A stretch of DNA of 64,000 nucleotides from Methylumidiphilus sp963753955 (GTDB taxonomy: Bacteria; Pseudomonadota; Gammaproteobacteria; Methylococcales; Methylococcaceae). The DNA lies in contig CAVWEM010000008.1 of NCBI GenBank assembly GCA_963753955.1, positions 124,001-188,000 on the forward strand. Direction: 5' to 3'. Positions within the stretch are counted from its first letter, which is position 1, and each line of letters begins with the position of its first letter. The position numbers and the translations under genes were made by a program. Below are positions 18,554 through 27,893 of this stretch, piece after piece. The notes beneath the pieces were generated by a model, which did no database searches, had not been told where the DNA came from, and saw only the letters and a program-made list of their open reading frames with translations.

Positions 18554-19432
18554 ATGTCTCTGTATTATTTATTGAGTTATGTGTGGAATCATCCGTTGAA
18601 CGCCGGCGGGAAGTTTGCCGCGCTGTGGCGTGTCATTCGCTGGCAACTGGCGTCGCGCTTGCTCGCCGGGCTTATCGCATTCCCATTTGTCGGACAAACA
18701 CAGTTGTTTGCGACGCGGGGCATGACGGGTGCCACGGGCAACTGGTACTGTGGCCTGCATGAAGTCCGGGAAATGGCTTTTGTGCTGCATGTGCTACGCG
18801 AAAGCGATCATTTCCTGGATGTGGGGGCCAACATCGGCAGCTACACGGTTCTGGCTGGAGGGGGGGTGGGTGCCCGCGTGACGGCGGTCGAGCCGATCCC
18901 CGAGACGTTTGCGCATCTTGAACGAAATGTCGCCTTGAATGGGCTGGCGACCCGGGTGCGTACCTGCAGAATGGGACTGTCTGATCAAACTTCGGCGCTT
19001 CGGTTTACCTCGGGGCTGGATTGTGTGAATCATGTTCTGGCTGAGGGTGAGGACGCACTCGGAATTGATGTGCCGGTGACACGGCTCGATGAACTGGTAG
19101 GGCAGGATGTGCCGCTGTTGATCAAGATTGATGTTGAGGGTCACGAACGCGCTGTCTTGCTCGGTGGAGAACGGACGCTGTCAGACCATCGCTTGCTGGC
19201 GGTGATCATGGAAACGAACGGTAGTGGCGTGCGCTATGGCGTCAATGACGAGGAGCTGATCGAAATCATGCGTGGACACGGCTTTGCTCCTTTTGGTTAT
19301 GACCCGTTCGCCAGAAGACTGACCGACGTGAGGCCGACGGACGGCAATACAATTTTTGTGCGGGATCGGGTGGCCATAGAGGATCGGCTTGCACACGCCC
19401 GACGCTACCATCTCATCAACGGGCAAATATGA
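18554..19432 (+). CDS. FkbM family methyltransferase
   Basis: The ATG at 18554 (292 residues) is chosen over an upstream in-frame ATG at 18434, because GGGAG lies 6 bases before it and the extra 40 residues look non-conserved. FkbM motifs are FLDVGANIGSYTVLA near residue 88, TAVEPIP, and IKIDVEGHERAVLLGG near residue 190. It is predicted to O-methylate a sugar of the EPS. This is the first + strand gene after the HicAB insertion. Confidence 0.85.
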   Translation: MSLYYLLSYVWNHPLNAGGKFAALWRVIRWQLASRLLAGLIAFPFVGQTQLFATRGMTGATGNWYCGLHEVREMAFVLHVLRESDHFLDVGANIGSYTVLAGGGVGARVTAVEPIPETFAHLERNVALNGLATRVRTCRMGLSDQTSALRFTSGLDCVNHVLAEGEDALGIDVPVTRLDELVGQDVPLLIKIDVEGHERAVLLGGERTLSDHRLLAVIMETNGSGVRYGVNDEELIEIMRGHGFAPFGYDPFARRLTDVRPTDGNTIFVRDRVAIEDRLAHARRYHLINGQI

Positions 19433-19451
19433 TAAGCAACGGAAACAGCGC

Positions 19452-21579
19452 GTGAGACAAATCCTTCAAAACCTCAAAACCGGCCAAACTGAATTGGCCG
19501 AAATTCCTTGCCCTGCCGCCAAGCACGGCCAGCTTCTGATCCGCTCCCGGCAAACCTTGGTCTCCGCAGGCACCGAGCGCATGTTGGTGGAATTCGGCAA
19601 AGGCAATCTGCTTGAAAAGGCCCGCCAGCAGCCGGACAAAGTGCGCATGGTGATGGAAAAGGCCAAGACCGACGGCTTGCTGCCCACATTGGAAGCCGTG
19701 CGCAACAAGCTAGACCAGGCGCTGCCGATGGGCTATTGCAATGTCGGCGAAGTGCTGGCAAGCGGCCCAGGGGTGGCAGGCTTCGCGCTGGGCGACCGCG
19801 TGGCCTCCAACGGCAAACACGCCGAAGCGGTGAACGTGCCGGTGAACCTGTGCGCCAAAGTGCCCGGCGGCGTGTCCGACGAGGCTGCGGCGTTCACCGT
19901 GCTGGGGGCGATTGCCTTGCAGGGCATCCGCCTGGCGCAGCCGACCCTGGGCGAGGCGGTGGTGGTGACGGGCCTGGGATTGATCGGCCTGGTCGCCGTG
20001 CAATTGCTGCGCGCCCATGGCTGCCGGGTGCTGGGGCTGGATTTTGATCCGGCCAAGCTGGCGTTGGCGCGGCAATTCGGGGCGGAAACGGTCGACCTGG
20101 GCGCAGGCCAAGATCCGCTGGCGGCGGCGCAGGCGTTTTCGCGCGGGCGCGGGGTGGACGCGGTGCTGGTCACCGCCGCCACGAAGAGCAACGAACCCAT
20201 GCGCCAGGCCGCGCAGATGTGCCGCAAGCGCGGGCGCATCGTGCTGGTCGGCGTGGCCGGGTTGGAATTATCGCGGGCGGATTTTTACGAGAAGGAACTG
20301 AGCTTCCAGGTGTCCTGCTCCTATGGGCCAGGCCGCTATGATCCCGATTACGAAGAAAAGGGCCAGGATTACCCGGTGGGCTTCGTGCGCTGGACCGAGC
20401 AACGCAACTTCGAGGCGGTGCTGGACATGCTGGCCGATGGCCGGTTGGATGTAGTCCCGCTGATTTCCCATCGCTTCAAGATCGAAGACGCGGAGCAGGC
20501 GTACGGACTGGTGGGCGGTTCCGCGCCCTCGCTAGGCATCCTGCTTCAGTACCCCTCGGCGGCAGACCGGCCGGAGGCGGCGTTACGCGCCGACACCGTG
20601 CGGCTGCGCCTTGCCTCGCCCGCCGTCGGCAAGGCCACGGTGGCGTTTGTTGGGGCAGGCAACTATGCCACGGCGGTGCTGATCCCCGCTTTCAAGGCCG
20701 CAGGCGCACGGCTGAAGACAGTGGTCTCCGCCGCCGGGGTCAGCGGTGCGCATGCGGGCCGCAAGTTCGGTTTTGAGGAAACCACGACGGCGACGGACAA
20801 AGTGTTCGCCGACCCGGACATCACCGCGGTGGTGATCTCGACCCGCCACGACAGCCACGCCGGGCTGGTGTGCCAGGCACTGGAGGCGGGCAAGCCTGTG
20901 TTTGTCGAAAAGCCCTTGGGGCTGACATTTGAAGAATTAGCCAGGATCGAAGCCATTTATGCCAAGGTCAGCGCCCAAGGCCAAACGCTGCTGCTGATGG
21001 TCGGTTTCAACCGCCGCTTTGCGCCGCAAGTGGTCAAGATGAAAGCGCTGCTGGCCGGGCTACGCCAGGCCTAAGGCCATGGTGATGACGGTCAACGCCG
21101 GGGCCATCTCGCCCGAGCATTGGACGCAAAACCGCGACATCGGGGGCGGGCGCATCATCGGCGAAGCCTGCCATTTCGTCGATTTGCTGCGTTACCTGGC
21201 CGGATCGCCGATTGTGGGTGTGCAGGCGGTGGCCTTGGGCGGGGCGGACGATGTGGCGACATTCACGCTGAACTTCGCGGACGGCTCCGTCGGCACGGTG
21301 CATTATCTCGCCAACGGCCATAAGTCCTTTCCCAAGGAGCGGCTGGAAGTGTTTTGCGGCGGGCGCATCCTGCAACTGGACAATTTCAGAAAACTGGCTG
21401 GGTTTGGCTGGCCGGGGTTCGCCAAGCTGAACCTGTGGCGGCAGGACAAGGGGCAAAGCGCCTGCGCCGCCGCGTTCGTGCGGGCGGTGGAAAGTGGCAG
21501 TGCGGTTCCAGTTGCTTTTGAGGAATTGCTGGAAATTAGCCGCGTAACAATTGAGATAGCTGAGACATTGGACAGATAG
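19452..21579 (+). pseudogene. Two-domain zinc-type dehydrogenase / Gfo-Idh-MocA oxidoreductase, frameshifted
   Basis: The first part (GTG 19452 to TAA 21072-21074) has an MDR alcohol-dehydrogenase-like domain (VVVTGLGLIGLVAVQLL) followed by a Gfo/Idh/MocA NAD domain (VAFVGAGNYATAVLIPAFK and VFVEKPLGL). The reading then stops at RQA, but the expected continuation PKAMVMTVNAGAIS lies in another frame and runs to 21579. One extra G at 21068-21069 explains the shift. The joined protein of about 708 residues matches the normal size of two-domain oxidoreductases in EPS loci. Both halves look otherwise intact, so this is either a recent mutation or a sequence error. Confidence 0.85.
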
Positions 21580-21649
21580 CTCTTTCGTGTGTACAGCTTG
21601 AGAAGCTTGTGCGCATCGTCGCAATTCAGAAACAAAAGGGTATTTAATC

Positions 21650-22393
21650 ATGACTGACATCGGTATTCGTTGGCAAGAGCGCTTCTTGGAAAAATTTTAT
21701 CGGTCGAAATCCGCATGGATAGATGGGACAACTGAATTTCATATACTCTGTTCCGAACGGATTGCAAAAGGTGGTAAAATACTTGAGATAGGTGCTGGCC
21801 CCAGTAATAAGACATCTAGGTTCCTTGCGACGCTGGGTGATGTGGTTGGCTTGGATATAGATGGGGAAGTGACGGGTAACGATGCATTGAAGCAGGCAGT
21901 TGTCTGCACAGGCACCGAGTATCCTTTCCCGGATGCTTCGTTTGATGCCGTAGTTTCAAATTATGTTTTGGAGCACGTTGCCGCGCCTCAGGCCCATCTG
22001 CGAGAAGTATACCGAGTCCTCAAGCCAGGCGGGTGCTATATTTTCCGAACCCCTAATTTATATCACTACGTTTCACTGATTGCCCGCGCAACGCCTCACT
22101 GGGTACACATGGGGCTTGTGCACCGCCTGGATGGTAGGGTATCGGGCGAACGCCACGACCCATATCCGACCTTTCACCGTATGAATTCCCGTCAGAAGAT
22201 ACGGCAATTTGCTGCCAGCATAGGGTTCACTGTCGAAGAGTTGAGGATGGTTGAAAAAGAGCCGTCATATGGCATGGTAGCCCGCCCCGTTTTCCTGCTT
22301 TTTATGTCCTATGAGCGTATTGTGAATAGCACAGATGCTTTGGCAGGATTGAGGGCAAATATTTTTGGGGTTTTGTCTAAACCTTGTGGGTGA
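21650..22393 (+). CDS. Class I SAM-dependent methyltransferase
   Basis: A 247-residue methyltransferase with motif I ILEIGAGPSNKTSRFLA, an acidic VGLDIDGEV, and a downstream FPDASFDAVVSNYVLEHV segment, typical of Methyltransf_11. AAAAGGG 9 bases before ATG 21650 supports the start. The GC content is visibly lower than in neighbours, which may mark a separately acquired gene. Substrate unknown, probably a glycan component. Confidence 0.82.
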   Translation: MTDIGIRWQERFLEKFYRSKSAWIDGTTEFHILCSERIAKGGKILEIGAGPSNKTSRFLATLGDVVGLDIDGEVTGNDALKQAVVCTGTEYPFPDASFDAVVSNYVLEHVAAPQAHLREVYRVLKPGGCYIFRTPNLYHYVSLIARATPHWVHMGLVHRLDGRVSGERHDPYPTFHRMNSRQKIRQFAASIGFTVEELRMVEKEPSYGMVARPVFLLFMSYERIVNSTDALAGLRANIFGVLSKPCG

Positions 22394-22428
22394 AACAGAT
22401 TTGCAACGAACTACAAGGTATCTGACCA

Positions 22429-24084
22429 GTGTTCGCTCCGTTTGAACGCCTGCTTTTGTATTACTTTACCATAAAGCATTTAAAGCCGATTCAGATCTAT
22501 GGGCGATTTCTGCATCGGCTACCCCATTCCCCCCCTTTTTTTAATTCCGCATTGCCCATGCGGAAAATGCTTGGTGGTTCTTGGGTGGAACCTGCACGGC
22601 GCGGTGTGAGCTTATTAAACCCTGCTTGTTGCCGTTTCCTGAATTCAGAACATGCTATCGACGGTTCGTCGGCCTGGAACGATCCGGGGCGGGAAAAGCT
22701 GTGGCTGTACAACCTGCATTATTTCGACGACCTCAATGCCATGGATGCCGCCCAGCGTGGCGGCTGGCATCGCGCATTGGTCGAGCGCTGGGTCAAAGAA
22801 AACCCGCCGGGCCAAGGCAATGGTTGGGAGCCTTACCCCGTTTCCTTGCGCGTTGTGAATTGGATCAAATGGACGTTGGCGGGCAACGTGTTGGAGCCGG
22901 AATGGCTGCACAGCTTGGCGGCACAAGTGCGTTGGCTGGTCGGACGGCTGGAATGGCGCCTGCTTGGCAACCATTTGTTCGCCAACGCCAAAGCGCTGGT
23001 GTTTGCTGGGCTGTTTTTCGACGGGCCGGAGGCTGCGGCCTGGTTGGATAAGGGAATGGCGATCCTGGCGCGGGAGATGCCCGAGCAGATCCTGCCCGAC
23101 GGCGGACAGTTCGAGCGCAGCCCAATGTACCATGCCCTCGCGCTGGAGGACCTGCTGGACTTGGTCAACTTGGCGGCCGCTTACCCCGATGCGATTCCCG
23201 TCTGCTGGCGCGGCTGGGTGGCGACATGGCCGCAGACGATAGCCCAGATGCGCGGCTGGCTGGCCGCATTGTGCCACCCGGACGGCGACATCGCCTTTTT
23301 CAACGATGCCGCCATCGGCATCGCGCCTTCCCCGGCGGAACTTGAGGCTTACGCGGAACGGCTGGGCTTTGCGCCGCCACTGGAGCTTAAGGACGGCATC
23401 ACCCATTTGGCCGACAGCGGCTATGCCCGCATCCAACAAGGGGCGATGGTGGCTTTTCTGGATGTCGCGCCGGTGGGGCCGGATTACTTGCCGGGCCATG
23501 CCCATGCCGACACCTTGTCTTTTGAGCTTTCGCTGCACGGCCAGCGGGTACTGGTCAACTCCGGCACATCGCGGTATGGCACCGGGCCGCAGCGGCTATG
23601 GCAACGTGGCACCGCCGCGCACAACACGGTGACGCTCAACGGCGAGGATTCGTCGGAAGTGTGGGGCGGCTTCCGCGTGGCGCGTCGGGCCAAGCCTTTC
23701 GGCCTGCGCATCGAGGGGGACGGCAACAGTCTGCGGGTGGCCTGCGCCCACGACGGCTACCGGCGTCTTCCTGGGAAACCTGTGCATGGGCGGAAGTGGC
23801 ATTTTTTGGAAGGCGGCCTGGAAATCGTTGATACGATTGAAGGCGCATTCGACGAGGCGGTCGGGCGGCTGTATTTCCATCCTGGCCTCGTGGTCGAAGC
23901 CTCGGGCGAGGCGGGCCGGGTAGGCCTGGCTTGCGGATGGGTTTTGCGCTGGCACGTCGAAGGCGCGTCATGCCGCCTGGCCGAGGCGGAATATCATCCT
24001 GAGTTTGGCCTTACCCTATCCAACCATTGCCTGGAAATGCGCTTTTCCGGGCCACGCTGCACCCTCCGCCTCACCTGGGACTGA
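22429..24084 (+). CDS. Heparinase II/III-like polysaccharide lyase
   Basis: The 551-residue product (GTG start) has an N-terminal alpha/alpha toroid with YGRFLHRLP, NPPGQGNGWEPYPVSLRVVN and LLGNHLFANAKALVFAG. These are followed by GGQFERSPMYHALALEDLLD and the beta-sandwich HADTLSFELSLHGQRVLVNS. This is the heparinase II/III family, whose members cleave uronic-acid polysaccharides by beta-elimination. Proteins of this type recur in EPS clusters, where they trim or release polymer. No classical signal peptide is visible, so its compartment is uncertain. Confidence 0.85.
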   Translation: MFAPFERLLLYYFTIKHLKPIQIYGRFLHRLPHSPPFFNSALPMRKMLGGSWVEPARRGVSLLNPACCRFLNSEHAIDGSSAWNDPGREKLWLYNLHYFDDLNAMDAAQRGGWHRALVERWVKENPPGQGNGWEPYPVSLRVVNWIKWTLAGNVLEPEWLHSLAAQVRWLVGRLEWRLLGNHLFANAKALVFAGLFFDGPEAAAWLDKGMAILAREMPEQILPDGGQFERSPMYHALALEDLLDLVNLAAAYPDAIPVCWRGWVATWPQTIAQMRGWLAALCHPDGDIAFFNDAAIGIAPSPAELEAYAERLGFAPPLELKDGITHLADSGYARIQQGAMVAFLDVAPVGPDYLPGHAHADTLSFELSLHGQRVLVNSGTSRYGTGPQRLWQRGTAAHNTVTLNGEDSSEVWGGFRVARRAKPFGLRIEGDGNSLRVACAHDGYRRLPGKPVHGRKWHFLEGGLEIVDTIEGAFDEAVGRLYFHPGLVVEASGEAGRVGLACGWVLRWHVEGASCRLAEAEYHPEFGLTLSNHCLEMRFSGPRCTLRLTWD

Positions 24085-24085
24085 C

Positions 24086-25315
24086 ATGCATATTCTTTTC
24101 CTCTCCGACAATTTCCCCCCCGAAGTCAACGCCCCGGCGAGCCGTACCTTCGAGCATTGCCGTGAATGGGTGAAAGCCGGGCATCGGGTGACGGTCATCA
24201 CTTGTGCGCCGAACTTCCCCAAGGGCGAGGTTTATCCCGGATATCGCAACCGCATTTGGCAAAACGAGGAGATGGCGGGGATTCGAATAATCCGGGTATG
24301 GTCTTACATCACAGCCAACGAAGGGTTTGTGAAGCGCATTTTGGATTACCAGAGTTTTATGGTGACATCGACTTTGGCGGCGTTGTTTGTGCGCGAGGTA
24401 GATGTGATAATCGGCACATCCCCCCAGTTCTTTACCGTCTGTGCGGCATGGGTGGTCAGTGTTTTAAAGCAGATACCCTTTGTGTTTGAACTGCGCGATT
24501 TGTGGCCCGAGGGAATCAAGGCCGTGGGGGCGATGCGTCATTCTGCGGCCATCCGCTGGCTGGAAAAGCTAGAGATGTTCCTGTATCGGAAAGCCAGCCT
24601 GATTGTTTCGGTGACCCATGCCTTCCGTAACAACTTGATCGAACGTGGTATTGACGGCGGCAAGGTCTGCGTGGTGACCAACGGGGTAGACATGTCCCGC
24701 TTCAAACCCATGCCAAAGGATCAGACTCTGGTGAAACGGCTGGGTCTTGAGGGCAAGTTTGTCGGCGGCTACGTGGGAACCCATGGCATGACCCAACATC
24801 TGGAGACAATCCTGGATGCCGCGGAGAAACTCAGTTTGGAAGGACTTTGCCAGGATTTCCACTTCATTTTGCTTGGGGACGGCGCGCGCAAGGCGGCACT
24901 CAAGGGGGAAGCCCGGCAGCGCGGCCTCAAGAATGTGACCTTTGTCGATTCCGTGTCCAAGGATGAAGTGCCCGGCTATTGGTCTCTGCTGGATGTTTCG
25001 ATCATTCACCTTAGCAAAACGGAGTTGTTCACGATGGTGATCCCTTCCAAGTTGTTCGAATGCATGGGGATGGGATTGCCGGTGCTGCATGGGGTTGCGG
25101 GTGAATCGGCGGATATTGTGCGCACGGAAAATATGGGGATTGTGTTCGAGCCTGAGAATGCCGTTCATCTCGTTGCGCACATGAAAGCGCTGCGCCAAAA
25201 TCGTGAGTCCTGCGAAAACTACCGATCAAACAGCCTTGCCGCAGCCAAGAAATATGATCGAACAGCCCTAGCGATGAAAATGCTTAAGTTAGTTAATGGA
25301 TTGGTGGTTGTTTGA
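24086..25315 (+). CDS. Glycosyltransferase family 4, WbuB/WcaI-like
   Basis: The start is ATG 24086, one base after the lyase stop. The 409-residue protein begins MHILFLSDNFPPEVNAPASR, a phrase typical of WbuB-like GT4 enzymes, continues with VFELRDLWPEGIKAVGA and ends in a donor domain with TMVIPSKLFECMGMGLPVL. WbuB-type enzymes transfer amino-sugars such as FucNAc in O-antigens; the exact sugar here is unknown. Confidence 0.87.
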   Translation: MHILFLSDNFPPEVNAPASRTFEHCREWVKAGHRVTVITCAPNFPKGEVYPGYRNRIWQNEEMAGIRIIRVWSYITANEGFVKRILDYQSFMVTSTLAALFVREVDVIIGTSPQFFTVCAAWVVSVLKQIPFVFELRDLWPEGIKAVGAMRHSAAIRWLEKLEMFLYRKASLIVSVTHAFRNNLIERGIDGGKVCVVTNGVDMSRFKPMPKDQTLVKRLGLEGKFVGGYVGTHGMTQHLETILDAAEKLSLEGLCQDFHFILLGDGARKAALKGEARQRGLKNVTFVDSVSKDEVPGYWSLLDVSIIHLSKTELFTMVIPSKLFECMGMGLPVLHGVAGESADIVRTENMGIVFEPENAVHLVAHMKALRQNRESCENYRSNSLAAAKKYDRTALAMKMLKLVNGLVVV

Positions 25316-25354
25316 TTAGGGGGTGGCTTGTTGGCTGGCTGTGTCCACCCCTAA
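25316..25354 (+). other. Intergenic stem-loop
   Basis: An imperfect inverted repeat (TTAGGGGGTGG pairing with CCACCCCTAA) follows the GT4 stop immediately. There is no T-run after it, so it is not a convincing intrinsic terminator. It could stabilise the upstream mRNA end. Confidence 0.35.
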
Positions 25355-25396
25355 AATGAGCCGTGTGAAAATATTCGCTTTAACATATGATGAACC

Positions 25397-26053
25397 ATGG
25401 GAAACACTATGACTGACTCTAGAACTTCGAGTTTTTTTGACAGCTATGCGCAGGATTTCGATGCTATTTATGGCACTAAGCATTCGCTTTTTAACGCAGC
25501 GGCCAACAACCTTTTCCGGTCAAGCATGCGCCTGCGCTACCTCAAGACACTTGAGGGATGCAGTCCGGTGGCCGGACGTACGATTCTGGATGTCGGTTGC
25601 GGACCAGGGCATTTTTCGGTGGCGCTCGCCAAGGGGGGAGCTGATTCAGTGCTTGGTATTGACTTTGCCGAAGGGATGCTCAACCTGTCGCGTAAGAGCG
25701 CCGATCAGGCCGGTGTCGCTCACAAATGTCGCTTTGAACAAGCAAATTTTCTAGAGCGAAAGTTTGACATGAAATTTGATTACACCATTTTAATGGGGCT
25801 AATGGACTACATGGAAGATCCCCTATTAGTCATACGCAAGGCACTTGCCGTCACCAACAAACGTGCGTTCTTTAGTTTTCCTCTCGATGGCGGATTTCTT
25901 GCTTGGCAACGTAAGCTTCGGTATAAATCCCGATGCGACCTGTTCATGTATACCCAGATAAAAGTACTCGAACTCTTTGCGCAAATGGATCATGAACGCC
26001 TTGAGATAACGCATATTGACCGGGATTTGTTCGTTACCGCCCACATGACGTAA
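25397..26053 (+). CDS. Class I SAM-dependent methyltransferase
   Basis: A 218-residue methyltransferase with TILDVGCGPGHFSVALA (motif I) and VLGIDFAEGMLNLSRK, followed by YTILMGLMDYMEDP. The ATG at 25397 or one at 25409 would both serve; no strong ribosome site distinguishes them. It lies between the GT4 and deacetylase genes of the EPS locus. Substrate unknown. Confidence 0.8.
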   Translation: MGNTMTDSRTSSFFDSYAQDFDAIYGTKHSLFNAAANNLFRSSMRLRYLKTLEGCSPVAGRTILDVGCGPGHFSVALAKGGADSVLGIDFAEGMLNLSRKSADQAGVAHKCRFEQANFLERKFDMKFDYTILMGLMDYMEDPLLVIRKALAVTNKRAFFSFPLDGGFLAWQRKLRYKSRCDLFMYTQIKVLELFAQMDHERLEITHIDRDLFVTAHMT

Positions 26054-26108
26054 GCGTTTACGGTTGGCCATTAAAGAATTCCCGAGTCACGGAGATATCT
26101 TTCTGATA

Positions 26109-26960
26109 ATGAACATATTGACCTTTGACATCGAAGATTGGTTTCACATTCTCGACAATGCTTCCACCCGCGACGTCGGCGATTGGGCGAACTATTCCTC
26201 CCGGTTCGAGCCTGTCGTTGACCGCCTGCTGGCTATCCTAGAAGAACGCAAGCTCAAGGCGACTTTTTTTTGCCTGGGCTGGATGGCGGAACGCCATCCG
26301 CATGTTATTCGCCAGATCCATGGCTTGGGCCATGAAATTGGCACGCACTCCTACGCGCATCAGCTTGTCTACGAGCAAACGCACGGGCAATTCACCGATG
26401 ATTTCAAGCGCTCCCTTGCCGCGCTTGAAGAGGCCACAGGCGAGAAGGTGCGGGCCTATCGCGCCCCCGGCTTCTCACTGACCCGCGAAAACCGTTGGGT
26501 GTTCGACAAACTGGTGGAGCATGGCATCGAGGTCGATTGCTCGGTCTTTCCCGCAGGCCGCGCCCATGGCGGTTTTGCCGATTTTGGCGCGGACGGGCCT
26601 GCGCTAGTCGAAACCAGCAACGGGCAGATCAAGGAGTTCCCCATTAACGTGTGGGAGGCATTCGGCTTAAAGCTGGTTTTCTCGGGGGGCGGTTATTTCC
26701 GCCTTTTGCCCTATTCCACGATCCGGGCGCTGACGCGCCGCTCGCCCTACCTCATGACCTATTTCCATCCCCGTGACTTTGATCCTGGCCAGCCTCTTAT
26801 TCCGGGGCTTAACGCGATACGGCGCTTCAAGTCCTATTACGGCTTAGGTTCCGCCGAGGGCAAGTTAAAGCGCTTGCTTGATGACTTTGAGTTCATCGAT
26901 CTACGGACGGCGGTGTCGCAGGTCGATTGGAGCAAGGCAAGGCGATTGGTGATGCCATGA
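26109..26960 (+). CDS. Polysaccharide deacetylase, DUF3473 family
   Basis: The start is ATG 26109, giving 283 residues beginning MNILTFDIEDWFHILD. The NodB-homology core includes FDIED (catalytic Asp region), ATFFCLGWMAERHPHV, GTHSYAH (metal-binding His pair) and YRAPGFSLT. The C-terminal DUF3473 part carries FSGGGYFRLLPY and YFHPRDFDPGQP. Proteins of this kind are a marker of XrtA/PEP-CTERM-type EPS loci, where they de-N-acetylate the polymer. It overlaps a paralogous gene by ATGA. Confidence 0.9.
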   Translation: MNILTFDIEDWFHILDNASTRDVGDWANYSSRFEPVVDRLLAILEERKLKATFFCLGWMAERHPHVIRQIHGLGHEIGTHSYAHQLVYEQTHGQFTDDFKRSLAALEEATGEKVRAYRAPGFSLTRENRWVFDKLVEHGIEVDCSVFPAGRAHGGFADFGADGPALVETSNGQIKEFPINVWEAFGLKLVFSGGGYFRLLPYSTIRALTRRSPYLMTYFHPRDFDPGQPLIPGLNAIRRFKSYYGLGSAEGKLKRLLDDFEFIDLRTAVSQVDWSKARRLVMP

Positions 26961-27799
26961 CAAACCCTGTGATCCATGCCTTCACGGTAGACGTTGAGGA
27001 TTGGTTCCATATCCTCGATTGCCCACAGATGCCTTTGCCGCAGCAGTACGGGCATTTCGAGTCCAGGGTCGAACGGAACACGGAATTGATGCTGGAAGCG
27101 TTGGCGGGCCATGGCGTCCAGGCCACGTTTTTTGTTTTGGGCTGGGTGGCGGAGACATATCCGCAGTTGGTGCGCAAGATCGTCGCGGGCGGGCATGAGA
27201 TTGCGGTGCATGGCTACGCGCATGTGCTTGCATCCAGTTTGACTGACGCCGAACTTGAGGAAGATACGCGCCGGGCCTTTGATGTGGTGGGCGGCGCGGC
27301 GGGCGTGTCGCCGGTTGGCTACCGGAGTCCGGGCGGCTCCCTGTTGGCCCGGCACCGCTGGCTATTCGATCTGCTCTTGGAATTGGGCATCCGTTTCGAT
27401 TCTTCCATTTATCCCCGTCCGGGTGGCCTTGCCGAGGCGGAAGGATACCCCACCCGGCCCTATGTGATACACCGGTCGGGAGAGCACGAGCTTTGGGAAT
27501 ATCCCTCCACCATCCGCCGTTGGCTGGGTATGCAATGGGCCTTCGCCGAAGGGGGCTACCTTCGCTTGTTGCCGCTGCCGCTGGTGCAGCGTTGGTTCCG
27601 GGAACATGAGCGGGCCGGGCAGGGGGTGAATCTTTGCATTCATCCGCGTGAATTCGATCCTGCCCAGCCGCGCCTACCGCTCGCGCCATTCAAGCAGTGG
27701 AAGGCCCAGGTCGGCCTTGCCGGATTTGACGCCAAGGTTGGGGCTCTGCTTGGCGAATATCGGTTCAATCGGATGGGGGCCGTCCTAGGGGTGGCATGA
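26957..27799 (+). CDS. Polysaccharide deacetylase, DUF3473 family (paralogue)
   Basis: The 280-residue product starts at ATG 26957, overlapping the previous stop. It repeats the same architecture: FTVDVEDWFHILD, ATFFVLGWVAETYPQL, AVHGYAH, YRSPGGSLL, FAEGGYLRLLPL and CIHPREFDPAQP. The two copies are clearly related but divergent throughout, so the duplication is old. They may deacetylate different positions or form a heterodimer. The catalytic Asp and His pair are present in both. Confidence 0.9.
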   Translation: MTNPVIHAFTVDVEDWFHILDCPQMPLPQQYGHFESRVERNTELMLEALAGHGVQATFFVLGWVAETYPQLVRKIVAGGHEIAVHGYAHVLASSLTDAELEEDTRRAFDVVGGAAGVSPVGYRSPGGSLLARHRWLFDLLLELGIRFDSSIYPRPGGLAEAEGYPTRPYVIHRSGEHELWEYPSTIRRWLGMQWAFAEGGYLRLLPLPLVQRWFREHERAGQGVNLCIHPREFDPAQPRLPLAPFKQWKAQVGLAGFDAKVGALLGEYRFNRMGAVLGVA

Positions 27800-27893
27800 G
27801 TCCACGCTCCAAGGAAACGGTAGCCATGGACGCTGAGTGGCTTTCGATTTCTGGAAAAAACCGCCGCATGTTGAGCACTATACCGATACATTG

